64,000 nucleotides of DNA, taken from assembly GCF_009760925.1 (NCBI RefSeq), contig NZ_VRLV01000026.1, positions 1-64,000 on the forward strand, read 5' to 3'. Positions within the stretch are counted from its first letter, which is position 1; each line of letters opens with the position of its first letter. Below the pieces are notes generated by a model. It saw only the letters and a list, made by a program, of their open reading frames with translations. It was not told the origin of the DNA and did not search any database. The DNA comes from Nonomuraea typhae. Lineage in GTDB: Bacteria; Actinomycetota; Actinomycetes; Streptosporangiales; Streptosporangiaceae. This document shows positions 41,182 to 49,611 of the stretch, piece after piece. The position numbers and the translations under genes were made by a program.

Positions 41182-41740
41182 CAGGAAACCTCCGGAGGGG
41201 GTTGACAAATATACCTCCGACCTACCGCTATGTCGTTCTAGCTAGACTCCAAAAAGAGAACATAAATGATCAAGATCAACGGGGCCTGCATTTGCGTGAT
41301 TTACCTACCCCTGCCCCGCCATTTCGGCGAAGAGTGCCCTGCTGCTGTTCTCTGTGCGACTGCCGCTCCACGCCACCATCCCGGTCGTATGGAACTAGTG
41401 CTGTCTCGGATCGACTCGAGCACCTGCTACGCCGACGTCAGTATGGCCATCCGGCCCCTTAGAAGGCCGAGACGAACCTCTTCGACCTCAGCAAGGGGGG
41501 CACCGGTCCGCGACATCACTCGCGTTATATAGATCGTCATGGTGGGGATATTGCTGACCGTCCACACGATCATCCGTGACGAGCGTGGGAGTCACTTCGA
41601 GCTGGTGAACCCTCCAGCGAACCCACGGCGCGACCGCGTCGTGAACCAGCACGTACGCTTATCTAGCCCTGAACAGCGCCTCTTCCCTCCGCCGATGCGA
41701 ACGCTTTCACCGGTTCAGGGCCGCGCCTATGCTGCTGTAG
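41182..41740. other. Intergenic, promoter region, no gene accepted
   Basis: About 560 bp between divergent genes. TTGACAAATATAC at 41200 and the AT-rich stretch to 41270 look like promoter sequence. Short reading frames at 41266 and 41539 lack ribosome sites and recognisable content. This may be close to the right boundary of the integrated element. Confidence 0.45.
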
Positions 41741-42568
41741 GTGACTTCAACGGAGCATGAGATCACCTTCCGTACGCTCGACGGCCTCCATCTCGCCGGA
41801 ACGCTCGTCACACCAGGCGAACCACCAGAGCACGCCGTCGTCCTGGTCCACGGCGGCGGAGTGACGCGCCACGAGGGTGGGTTCTTCAACCGACTGGCTG
41901 CCGGTTTCAGCGACTTCGGCATAGCGTCTCTACGCTTCGACCTGCGCGGTCACGGGGAGAGCGAGGGCAAGCAGGAAGAACTGACGCTTTCAGCCATCCT
42001 CAACGACATCCGGGTCGCGCTGCGACACGCCCGTGACACGATCGGAGCCCCCAGTCTGAGCCTTCTCGGTACAAGCTTCACCGGCGGAGTTACCGCCTAC
42101 TACTCAGCCAAGCACCCGGACGAGATCTCCCGCCTGGTGCTACTCAACCCTCGGCTGAATTACAAAGAGCGCACCATCGACAGCCGTCCTTTCTGGCAGA
42201 ACGACTATCTGACAGACGAGGCGGCCGCACAGCTCAGCGCCCAGGGCTACCTCTTCCACTCGTCCACTCTCAAGCACGGACGGGCGATCTACAACGAGGT
42301 GTTCTGGCTACGTCCCCACGAAGTGCTATGCGAGATAAAGGCGCCGACGCTCATCGTGCACGGCACGAAGGACACCTTCGTACCAGTGGAAGAGTCCAAA
42401 ACTGCGGTTCCGCAGTTCCGGGCGCCATGCCGGCTGGTCGAGATCGAAGGTGCACAGCATGGCTTCGCCGTGCACGATGACCCGCAATATCTCAACCCGC
42501 AGAGCCAGCAGTGGCAAGCCTTCGTCATCCGGACGGTAGCCGAGTGGCTAACGCAAAAGCGCCACTAG
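41741..42568 (+). CDS. Alpha/beta hydrolase
   Basis: A 275-residue hydrolase. The nucleophile elbow is LLGTSFTGGVTAYY (Ser in G-T-S-F-T), the acid is GTKDTFVPVEE and the histidine is EGAQHGFAVHD. The oxyanion loop is LVHGGGVTRHEGGFF. This pattern fits esterases, lipases or acyl-peptidases. The start is GTG 41741. It overlaps the convergent Xre gene by 4 bp, so it may be regulated with neighbours only indirectly. Confidence 0.85.
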   Translation: MTSTEHEITFRTLDGLHLAGTLVTPGEPPEHAVVLVHGGGVTRHEGGFFNRLAAGFSDFGIASLRFDLRGHGESEGKQEELTLSAILNDIRVALRHARDTIGAPSLSLLGTSFTGGVTAYYSAKHPDEISRLVLLNPRLNYKERTIDSRPFWQNDYLTDEAAAQLSAQGYLFHSSTLKHGRAIYNEVFWLRPHEVLCEIKAPTLIVHGTKDTFVPVEESKTAVPQFRAPCRLVEIEGAQHGFAVHDDPQYLNPQSQQWQAFVIRTVAEWLTQKRH

Positions 42569-43737
42569 GCACGCAACGCCTCATCCAGTTCCCTCGGCCC
42601 GGGCCGTGTAGCCCAGGGGGCAAGGGCTCGAACGGCGCGCCCCAGCTCGCGTTTCGTACGCAGGGAATTCGTGGCGTTGGCAAGCTGCACCGACTCCATT
42701 CCAACGACAGCGGCATCATCGGGCTGCCCGGCCAGCGCCAGAGAGTAGGAGCAGCGGGCCAGGAAGTACCCCTGGTCGCGTCGAGATAGCGACTCGCCTT
42801 TCAAGACCTCGTGGTACAGCTCAGCCGCCCGCGCCGGTTGTCCGGCCTCTATGTGGCAACTAGCGGCTCGTAGATTCAGATCGATGAGGCTGTAGTTGCT
42901 GCCTAGTTGGGTGCCACCTTTGTCAGGGTCGCTCTCAAACCTGTCAAGCCATCGGATGGCCTCGCCGAGCGCCCGCTCCACCCTGTCCATCGGTTCACCG
43001 ACCATGGCGTAGCCACGGGCTTGCTGTTGCGCGACCTCTGCTCTGACCTGATTTGGCAACTGCCAGCGCTCGAGCCCAGCGGCTTCAGCCAAGGTAAGCA
43101 CCTTCATGGCATCGCGCTGGTCATAGGCGAGTTGAGATTTCCGCAGCAGCACGTAGCCCTGCATCGGGCCGTTGTCCGCCTCTTGCGCCCATTCGATTGC
43201 CCGGTCGTACCAATACGTTGCCGTGGACAGGTCTCCAAGATCCCGATACAACCAGCCGACGAACTCCGCAGTCTCCGCTCCCACAGTCAGTAGTTGGGGC
43301 CGAGCCTGAGTCCGAACTTCGCAAACAGAGTGCTGTACAACCGCGAGCACGGACTGCACCCTGGGCAGAGCCGCTGACGGGCCGAGGGCGCCGTCTTCGG
43401 CCTTGCTCGCTTCGAGCTGAACGCGCAGTTCCTCCACCACGTCGCCATCCACGAGGCGGCGAAGGTCAGCCAGGAGCGCAGCAACAGGTGGTAGCGCGGC
43501 GATGCTCGCCGCCGGCCACAGAACAGCACGTTGCCTCCGGTCAGCCAGGGCAACAAGCTGGCCGTCCGCCCCGAGCGCCTTATCAAGACACACAGCGACC
43601 TGCATGCTCGGGAAGCGCCGCCCGCTCTCAAGATCGGCGATATGGGTCTTGCTGCAGTGGGCCAAGCCGGCCAACTCACGAAGGGACATACCGGCACGCA
43701 GGCGTCGAAGCGCCTCGCCGAACGTCTCTATGCCCAT
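42565..43737 (-). CDS. Xre-family regulator with TPR-like domain
   Basis: A 390-residue regulator. The N-terminus, MGIETFGEALRRLRAGMSLR, then ELAGLAHCSKTHIADLESGR, is Xre. The C-terminal helical repeats include GWLYRDLGDLSTATYWYDRA and LLRKSQLAYDQRDAMKVLTL. ATG 43737 is the natural start. GCGGACA repeats upstream (about 43759-43800, both orientations) may be operators. It is divergent from the methyltransferase gene at 44003, a pairing common in actinomycetes. Confidence 0.85.
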   Translation of the reverse strand: MGIETFGEALRRLRAGMSLRELAGLAHCSKTHIADLESGRRFPSMQVAVCLDKALGADGQLVALADRRQRAVLWPAASIAALPPVAALLADLRRLVDGDVVEELRVQLEASKAEDGALGPSAALPRVQSVLAVVQHSVCEVRTQARPQLLTVGAETAEFVGWLYRDLGDLSTATYWYDRAIEWAQEADNGPMQGYVLLRKSQLAYDQRDAMKVLTLAEAAGLERWQLPNQVRAEVAQQQARGYAMVGEPMDRVERALGEAIRWLDRFESDPDKGGTQLGSNYSLIDLNLRAASCHIEAGQPARAAELYHEVLKGESLSRRDQGYFLARCSYSLALAGQPDDAAVVGMESVQLANATNSLRTKRELGRAVRALAPWATRPGPRELDEALRA

Positions 43738-44002
43738 GCGGTGCTCCTTGTCCTGTCCGCATGATTGTCCGCAATTTTGCGTACGGCTCTGCGGACAGTC
43801 CACCCCTAGACCTGACTGGCGGCACTGACGACGCTACTCCTGCGGGTCGCTTCTACCAGCGCCCTCACGACAAAAGGCGGCCCCGGCCCCCGGCGCGCGA
43901 ACACCGGGGGGAGTTCCGGGGCCTTGATCAGGAATCGAGGTCCTGACCCATGCAGAAGAGTAAAGCCATCCCGCCCCCGCGGCACCGCTACGAGGAAGTC
44001 TC

Positions 44003-44857
44003 ATGAGCCCCGGCGAAAGGGCTTCGCGTAGCGCGTCCGAAGAACGCCTCTACGACTTCACCAGGCCGTCCATCGCCCGAGTCTGGAACGCCGCCACCGG
44101 CGGCAAGGACAACCTGGCCACCGATCGCGATGTGCTGGACCAACTGGAACAGACCGCCAAGCAGATCCGCACGGCCGCCCGCGCCCACGTGCAATTCGTC
44201 ACCCGCGCTACCCGTATGGGCGCGGCGGAGTACGGCATCCGCCAGTGGCTTAATCTGGGATGTGGTCTGCCGCAGCACGGCTGCGAAACCACGTACGACA
44301 CGGCCATCCGGCACCACAAGGACACTCGCGTCCTCTACGTGGACAACGACCCGCACGTGATGGTCCACGGCCGGGCCCTGCTGCATGTGAGCGACGCCAC
44401 CGACGTGATCGAAGGCGACGCATGGGACGTGGACGCGGTACTCAACCACGAGCAGGCCGGCCTGCTCGACCGTAGCCAGCCCATCGGGCTCATCGCCACA
44501 GCGCTCGCGCATTTCCTACCGGACGAGGAACGTCCCGCCAGCATCTTGCGCCGCTACATGGCCCATTTCCCATCTGTGTATTTCATCTTCAGTCACGCTC
44601 GGGACGATCTCCTTTCGTCGGAGGAGCGGGCCACGTTGATCGCCGACTATAAGCCCACGGCCGACATCTACCCGCGCTCCATGGACGTGATCAGGTCCAT
44701 GTTCTTCGACGGTCTGGACCTTCTTGAGCCGGGCCTGGTGGAGGCGTCCGTGTGGAGACCCGATAGTGCGGTGTCGCTCGACGTCGGCCGCGCCCACTTC
44801 CTCGCCGCCGTTGCGACCTTCGGGCCGCTCTCCTCATCCCTGGCGGAGGCGCCGTGA
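44003..44857 (+). CDS. SAM-dependent methyltransferase, PF04672 (DUF574)
   Basis: A 284-residue protein. PSIARVWNAATGGKDNLATD is the family N-terminus. QWLNLGCGLPQHGCETTYDT is the SAM loop and VLYVDNDPHVMVHGRALL follows. The catalytic target is unknown. A relative lies at 56740-57564. ATG 44003 has a GAGGAAG site. The following three small genes overlap or are tightly spaced and form an operon. Confidence 0.85.
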   Translation: MSPGERASRSASEERLYDFTRPSIARVWNAATGGKDNLATDRDVLDQLEQTAKQIRTAARAHVQFVTRATRMGAAEYGIRQWLNLGCGLPQHGCETTYDTAIRHHKDTRVLYVDNDPHVMVHGRALLHVSDATDVIEGDAWDVDAVLNHEQAGLLDRSQPIGLIATALAHFLPDEERPASILRRYMAHFPSVYFIFSHARDDLLSSEERATLIADYKPTADIYPRSMDVIRSMFFDGLDLLEPGLVEASVWRPDSAVSLDVGRAHFLAAVATFGPLSSSLAEAP

Positions 44858-45153
44858 AGCAGGTCCGCGACCGCACAGGCCGAGCGTGGGCCGACCAGCT
44901 TGAGCTGGAGACCGGCTGCTGGTGGCTTGTTCTCCAGATTGAGGAACTGGTCATCGCGTTCTACCGGGGGTATTGGAACACGGCTGGGGTCTACCACTCA
45001 GGCAACCTGCACGACCCCGAGCCGCTGTGGGCGTGCATCCGCGAGACGCAGCACCAGAGCCGGCTTTGGGCGGCCAGGAACGGCGTACGGCCTGTGCCTC
45101 CTGTGCTGAGTGAAGAGCTTCCCCAAGCCCTGTGGAGGGCGGCCGGGCGATGA
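44854..45153 (+). CDS. Small hypothetical protein
   Basis: A 99-residue protein starting at GTG 44854 (overlap with the upstream stop). It contains aromatic-rich text such as ETGCWWLVLQIEELVIAFYR and WNTAGVYHSGNLHDPEPLWA. No motif recognised. The coupling to the methyltransferase suggests a related role. Confidence 0.55.
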   Translation: MKQVRDRTGRAWADQLELETGCWWLVLQIEELVIAFYRGYWNTAGVYHSGNLHDPEPLWACIRETQHQSRLWAARNGVRPVPPVLSEELPQALWRAAGR

Positions 45154-45389
45154 GAGACGCGGCCGAGCAAACGTCCCCGCTCGTAGCCGGGGCAGCTACC
45201 TCGCGTCTTGACGTCAGCAGCCTGGACCGCTCAGCCACGGCCGAGATCCCCCGTCTCGGATCCGCCGCAGCTTCATCTCGCGCTCTCCCCAGCCGGGGTG
45301 AAGGGGCCATGGGACGGCGATTGCCTCCGCTCATCCGCCGTCCCATGGCCGAATCCAGCATCCTCCGCGCCACGAGCACAAAACGGTGA
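45150..45389 (+). CDS. Small hypothetical protein
   Basis: A 79-residue Ala/Ser/Arg-rich protein from ATG 45150, overlapping the previous stop. No domain is visible and composition is low complexity, so it may be spurious. The overlap with the operon is the main support. Confidence 0.35.
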   Translation: MRDAAEQTSPLVAGAATSRLDVSSLDRSATAEIPRLGSAAASSRALPSRGEGAMGRRLPPLIRRPMAESSILRATSTKR

Positions 45390-45395
45390 TCACAT

Positions 45396-45668
45396 ATGGG
45401 CCGAGACAACCCGACCACACGGGCGCACCTGCAACTTCGCGCCCTTCGCCGCGAGTACCCGGGCTGGAACATTATGCGCATTCGCGAGAACGGCCTCGAG
45501 GTGTGGCGAGCCGTGCCTCACTTCACGATCACCAAGCCCATGGAGGAGGCGGGCGTCAAATCCGTCATCCGCGCCCCCGACTGCCAGACGCTGACCCCTG
45601 CGCTGTCTTGTCAGCAGCACCTCGCCCACATGTTCCGCGCCGCGCCCGCATCACCTGAAGGCAGGTAA
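45396..45668 (+). CDS. Small hypothetical protein
   Basis: A 90-residue protein, MGRDNPTTRAHLQLRALRRE, then NIMRIRENGLEVWRAVPHFT. It looks like a compact globular domain with many charged residues. It follows the previous gene by 6 bp and probably belongs to the methyltransferase operon. Confidence 0.5.
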   Translation: MGRDNPTTRAHLQLRALRREYPGWNIMRIRENGLEVWRAVPHFTITKPMEEAGVKSVIRAPDCQTLTPALSCQQHLAHMFRAAPASPEGR

Positions 45669-45783
45669 CCCGCTTGCCTCCGGCGCCGCCCTCGCCTCCG
45701 CCCGGTCCAGGGCGGCCCCAGCCGCGGGACGGCAGAACGCCCCACGTCGTCCCACAGCTGCCCTGCCAACGAAGGAAACCCCC

Positions 45784-46653
45784 TTGGATCCCTTCATCAC
45801 CCACCCCTTCTACGTCCCCAGCGGCCCACAACACCCTTGGGTCTACCCTCTGATGCGCTGGCTCGGCTACAAGGAGCAGACCATGACGGCAGAGCCCTAC
45901 AAAGCGCTGGCCGACGACTATCACACGTTGCTCGGCGAACTGGCCGACCACACCTGGCGCGCCGGCATCCTGCCCGAGGCCATGCACACGCGCCCGCACC
46001 AGGGCGCAGTGGCCGTCGATCTCGGCGCCGGGGCCGGCATCGGCGGCCAACTCCTCGCCACCGCCCTACCGCAGCTCACCCGCATCGGCGTGGACCGATC
46101 CCCGGCGATGCTCGCCAAGGCCGGCGACGCCTACGATCACACGCTGCTCGCCTCCATCGACGTCCTACTCCTGCACGATGAGTCGGCAGACTTGATGCTG
46201 TCAGAAGTCGAAACAGCACGAGAGCCAAGCCTAGAAGGCCAGGTCAGACCCTCTGCATCAGTTCTGGCAACGGACAGGCTGTTCTACGTGTGGAGCGGCA
46301 AGGGCGTCTTCGTCAACCGCAACCTCGTCCGGTACGGGTACGGCAAGGCCGTACTGTTCGAGCCGAACGACCTCTACATCAAGGTGATGCGGGCGGAGCA
46401 GAAGAAGGCGCAGCAGGAGAAGCTCCGGATCTGGTCGGGTGCCTGCGACGATCAGCCTTCCAACGACGGAGACGACGACAAGCCTGGCCCGACCCCCACC
46501 CCGACTCCTTCGCCTGGGAACCCGACCGATCCCAGGTTCGAGACGTGCGAGCAGGCGAACAACGCGGGGTACGGCCCCTACTACAAGGGCAAGGACCCGG
46601 AGTGCGCCTGGTACGAGGACCGCGACGGCGACGGCGTCGTCTGCGAACACTGA
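45784..46653 (+). CDS. Chimeric ORF: methyltransferase N-part fused to a truncated nuclease/excalibur C-part
   Basis: Residues 30-120 (AVAVDLGAGAGIGGQLLATA, then LPQLTRIGVDRSPAMLAKAG) are the start of a class I SAM methyltransferase. From about residue 160, FYVWSGKGVFVNRNLVRYGY, then GKAVLFEPNDLYIKVMRAEQ, is the end of a thermonuclease-type domain. FETCEQANNAGYGPYYKGKD and YEDRDGDGVVCEH is an excalibur calcium-binding motif. The nuclease lacks its N-terminal catalytic half and the methyltransferase lacks its C-terminus. Recombination probably joined two genes between 46190 and 46290. Whether the product folds is unclear. Confidence 0.7.
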   Translation: MDPFITHPFYVPSGPQHPWVYPLMRWLGYKEQTMTAEPYKALADDYHTLLGELADHTWRAGILPEAMHTRPHQGAVAVDLGAGAGIGGQLLATALPQLTRIGVDRSPAMLAKAGDAYDHTLLASIDVLLLHDESADLMLSEVETAREPSLEGQVRPSASVLATDRLFYVWSGKGVFVNRNLVRYGYGKAVLFEPNDLYIKVMRAEQKKAQQEKLRIWSGACDDQPSNDGDDDKPGPTPTPTPSPGNPTDPRFETCEQANNAGYGPYYKGKDPECAWYEDRDGDGVVCEH

Positions 46654-46667
46654 ACCCCTTCACGACG

Positions 46668-46693
46668 AGCCCGCCCCATCGGGGCGGGCTTTC
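46668..46693 (+). terminator. Rho-independent terminator
   Basis: A perfect 10-bp stem, AGCCCGCCCC and GGGGCGGGCT, with loop ATC and a TTTC tail, directly after the chimeric gene. Confidence 0.85.
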
Positions 46694-46698
46694 GCATG

Positions 46699-46889
46699 TC
46701 AGCGCTTGATCGTCAACGTCACCGCCCTGGCGCGAGCTGGGGTTGAACCCGAAGACACTGAGACCGAGGGGATGAGCGCCCTCCGCCCGGGCGTATTCCT
46801 CGCCGAGGACCATCGCCCTTCGCCCCAAGCCCCGACCCCGCTTGTCGGCGTCGCTCACGATGTCCCAGATCCACCAGGCGCCCTACGTG
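46699..46889 (-). pseudogene. GNAT acetyltransferase remnant
   Basis: The minus strand reads GAWWIWDIVSDADKRGRGLG, then RRAMVLGEEYARAEGAHPLG, then LSVFGFNPSS. This is the acetyl-CoA loop and the following strand of a GNAT enzyme. A TAG lies just upstream and the usual C-terminal strand (LYESLGY) is missing. A short tail in a shifted frame ends at 46699. Only a middle fragment remains. Confidence 0.6.
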
Positions 46890-47296
46890 CCCATCCGGCT
46901 CAGGAGTGCAGCAGTCTCACCAGGCGAGAACGCAACAGCCCTGCCGATGGACCAAGTCGGCAACTTGGACATTAACCGTCATTGGTCAATTACTGTCAGC
47001 GAAAAGCACCCGAAGGTACACCCAGCTCAAGTGAAAATTTGGATTTTCACTCTAAGATTCAATCTTGGCATGTAGAGAATATATAGAAGGCGATATTACA
47101 GGCAGGCATAGAAGTCAAGGATGCATGTTCATTGAATCGTCACGTCCTCGTTTGATACCGTCTGGATGGCTCGTTAGCGGCGAGGGGCGGATGGCCCGGC
47201 GAGCCGGGGAAGCCAGATAGTCCCACGGGCAGGACCAGGTTCTGGCAGATCATGATGCCTGCCCATGGGGCTCCGAAGAGCAAGGAGGAGTCTACC
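46890..47296. other. AT-rich intergenic stretch with hairpin
   Basis: About 400 bp of distinctly lower GC. A perfect 8-bp stem GTGAAAAT/ATTTTCAC sits at 47031-47050. No gene seen. It marks a compositional boundary before the exported-protein cluster. Confidence 0.5.
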
Positions 47297-48379
47297 GTGA
47301 TGGCGCTCAAACGTCTCTGGTTACCATCCGCAGCCGCCCTGCTGCTGATGGCCTTCGGATTACCCACGCCCGCAGCGGCCGGTGAAGAGCCTTGGTTACC
47401 GAAGGCAGGGTATCGGGAATGGATCTACACCAAGAGTCAGTTCCAAGTCGCCCGTACTGCTGCACGCGATCAAGAAGCCGCTCAGCAGCGGTCAGGTATC
47501 GCAGATGCACGCGCCGGTGAGCGAGAAGCCCTGAAACAAGAGCACATCAAGAAGCAACGGGAACTGGGTTATCAAGTCTCCTCAAAGGAGATCGAGTACA
47601 TCGACCTGGACCGAGACCTTCACTTCGTTGTTCCTCGGGACCTGGACGTCGAGCAGGTCAAGGTCACCCAGCTCGTCGAGCACAGGGGGAGCGGAAGCAC
47701 CAAGGAAGCGCGGGCCATCACCGGCCTCGAAGTGGAGTCGAGCGAACCTGTCCCCGGCAGAAGCTCTCTGCCGGCCGGGCCCGCTGGCGAGAACGGCATC
47801 GCAGCCCCCGATTGGGCACAGGGATCACCGATCTTCACGGCGAACTATACCGTGAAGATCGACGGCCAGGTTACCTTCTATACCGGCACAGAGAAATACA
47901 AGCTCCGCGATGACGGTAGCTCCACGCGCGACTACTTCACGTACTATCGTTGGGGCAACGCTCAGCCGGCAAACTCGCTTCACCTCGTTCGGCAGATGAA
48001 ACTCAGAAGCTACGCCGACGCTACGACCGTATCCAATATCAGGTACCACCGGTGGGGGCCGACGGAAGGCGCCACGAACTACTGCGGCAACATCAATGCC
48101 GGGCTGAGCCTAGTCGTTGAGTTCACCATCACCTTCCCACTGGAGTGCAACTCCATCACGCCTCAAACGAACGGGACTGGAGACTACCAGCTCAATTGGC
48201 TGGTAAACCCCACCCAGATCCTAAGTCGTGGGCGGGGCCTAGAGATGACGAACGGTTTCGCTGTCAACAACGGATTCAATCCCAACACGCGCAGCTGGCA
48301 GTTCGTCGAAACCGAGAATTACTGGGGAAGCCATTGGACCTGTTCATCGGACAACACGTCCCGGACGTGCTATCCATAA
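47297..48379 (+). CDS. Secreted protein, unknown
   Basis: A 360-residue protein with a signal peptide (WLPSAAALLLMAFGLPTPAA, cleavage after AAAG). A coiled-coil-like charged region (QEAAQQRSGIADARAGEREA, then LKQEHIKKQRELGYQ) precedes a beta-rich C-terminus. Cysteine pairs, for example near TWTCSSD-like HWTCSSDNTSRTCYP, suggest disulphides outside the cell. An AAGGAGGAG site supports GTG 47297 (ATG 47300 is equivalent). No family recognised. Confidence 0.7.
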   Translation: MMALKRLWLPSAAALLLMAFGLPTPAAAGEEPWLPKAGYREWIYTKSQFQVARTAARDQEAAQQRSGIADARAGEREALKQEHIKKQRELGYQVSSKEIEYIDLDRDLHFVVPRDLDVEQVKVTQLVEHRGSGSTKEARAITGLEVESSEPVPGRSSLPAGPAGENGIAAPDWAQGSPIFTANYTVKIDGQVTFYTGTEKYKLRDDGSSTRDYFTYYRWGNAQPANSLHLVRQMKLRSYADATTVSNIRYHRWGPTEGATNYCGNINAGLSLVVEFTITFPLECNSITPQTNGTGDYQLNWLVNPTQILSRGRGLEMTNGFAVNNGFNPNTRSWQFVETENYWGSHWTCSSDNTSRTCYP

Positions 48380-48391
48380 GATGCACGTAGG

Positions 48392-48859
48392 ATGAACAAG
48401 CATCGTGGGGTGCGCGTTCATGGCCTGACCGCGCACCTCCGATCGTACAGATCGGAATGGCTCATGGGCACCCGGCAAGCGACCTACCTCTGGATAGCTG
48501 CGCTGGCTATCGTAGGCGGCGGCGCCTTTTTGCTCGGCGGTCTTATCCGCCCGTTGGCTCCTGTGCAGGTCCGGCAAGTAACCGTGACGGCCGTCGATCT
48601 AGTTGATCGACAATTCACCTTCAAGGAAGAGTCTGGGAAGCTCTCAACGCTTGACCTACGGCCCGCTTGGATAGGTCCTATTGACAGGACCTATCGTAAC
48701 GACAGCATACCGCCGTGCCTTCGTCGGACGTCGGCAAATCCCGAAGATCTGCGCTTTAAGACGTCCATTCCTGCAGAACTGGCAACAATTCACGTCCGAT
48801 CTACCGAGGACGCTCCAGAGCAAAACATAATGGTATGGATTAAATGCGCGACTCCCTAG
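48392..48859 (+). CDS. Membrane protein, unknown
   Basis: A protein of up to 155 residues with one helix (YLWIAALAIVGGGAFLLGGL) and an extracellular beta-like domain, VTAVDLVDRQFTFKEESGKL, ending in IMVWIKC. ATG 48464 would give 131 residues and places the helix closer to the start. It follows the secreted protein by 12 bp and is probably cotranscribed. Confidence 0.55.
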   Translation: MNKHRGVRVHGLTAHLRSYRSEWLMGTRQATYLWIAALAIVGGGAFLLGGLIRPLAPVQVRQVTVTAVDLVDRQFTFKEESGKLSTLDLRPAWIGPIDRTYRNDSIPPCLRRTSANPEDLRFKTSIPAELATIHVRSTEDAPEQNIMVWIKCATP

Positions 48860-49041
48860 TGTCATTCTCAACCTCCCGGTTCTCCGCTTAGCTTTGGCGC
48901 TGAGCGGGTTGACGCGACGGAAACGGCTACACCTATCATGATGTGCATCTGGCTTACTCACGTAGCGGCTTGGGTTCGTGGTTGACCGCAACCCGGTCCG
49001 GCCAACTCGTGAAAGACGAATAGCGAAGGGAGCTGTACCTG

Positions 49042-49560
49042 TTGAACTTTATCCACAAGCGAATGAATAGTCTCGCATTACTTGTTATGCTCCTTGTTTC
49101 GATTTTCCCCCTCGGCGCCTTCACTGCCTTAGCGTCAACCAGCTCAACTGCCCAGGTCGCGTCATGCAGGGACGGAGCAGATACTTACTATGCCGACTTC
49201 GCTGCCGGCTCGATGACTGGTACAAAGACCGAGCTGGACACGGCCTTCTTTAAATGTTCGGCTGGTGCCGACACAGCCGAATGGTATCGGGGCAGTGGCA
49301 GCTACATCCAGGACACAGAACGGGACGGACGCCGCGGCGAGGTCTGGCTCAGCGAGGAGACATGGTCGGGCGGGGATGTGACTCACTCGATGATCGAGGA
49401 AGTGACGTGCGGCTACCTTTGTTCAGTGGCGATCTACGAATGGATCGACTTCTCTAGCCGAACCGACTACCCGGGGCAGTTGTACTTTAACCTGTGCACA
49501 AGCGATGCAGGCGCAAGCCGTCGATGCACGTGGGACTGGCTGATGCCGCGATTCCGCTAA
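49042..49560 (+). CDS. Secreted protein, unknown
   Basis: A 172-residue protein with a TTG start and a GGGAGC site. The signal peptide is ALLVMLLVSIFPLGAFTALA. The mature part has six cysteines (SCRDG, FKCSAG, VTCGYLCS, NLCTS, RRCTW) and is acidic and aromatic. Possibly a small disulphide-rich extracellular domain. No family recognised. Confidence 0.65.
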   Translation: MNFIHKRMNSLALLVMLLVSIFPLGAFTALASTSSTAQVASCRDGADTYYADFAAGSMTGTKTELDTAFFKCSAGADTAEWYRGSGSYIQDTERDGRRGEVWLSEETWSGGDVTHSMIEEVTCGYLCSVAIYEWIDFSSRTDYPGQLYFNLCTSDAGASRRCTWDWLMPRFR

Positions 49561-49611
49561 AGCTGACCTGTAATCCACGTAGACTCGCCACCAAGCAAGG
49601 AGGGCACCACA

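Noticed and set aside
41266..41532. Small ORF between the BTAD and hydrolase genes
   Set aside because: No ribosome site and no recognisable protein pattern; it lies in promoter-like sequence.
42600..42640. tRNA gene as integration site
   Set aside because: GTGTAGCCCAGGGGGC and GGCTCGAACG look tRNA-like, but no cloverleaf can be formed and the stretch is inside the Xre gene. No attL/attR pair could be defined by eye.
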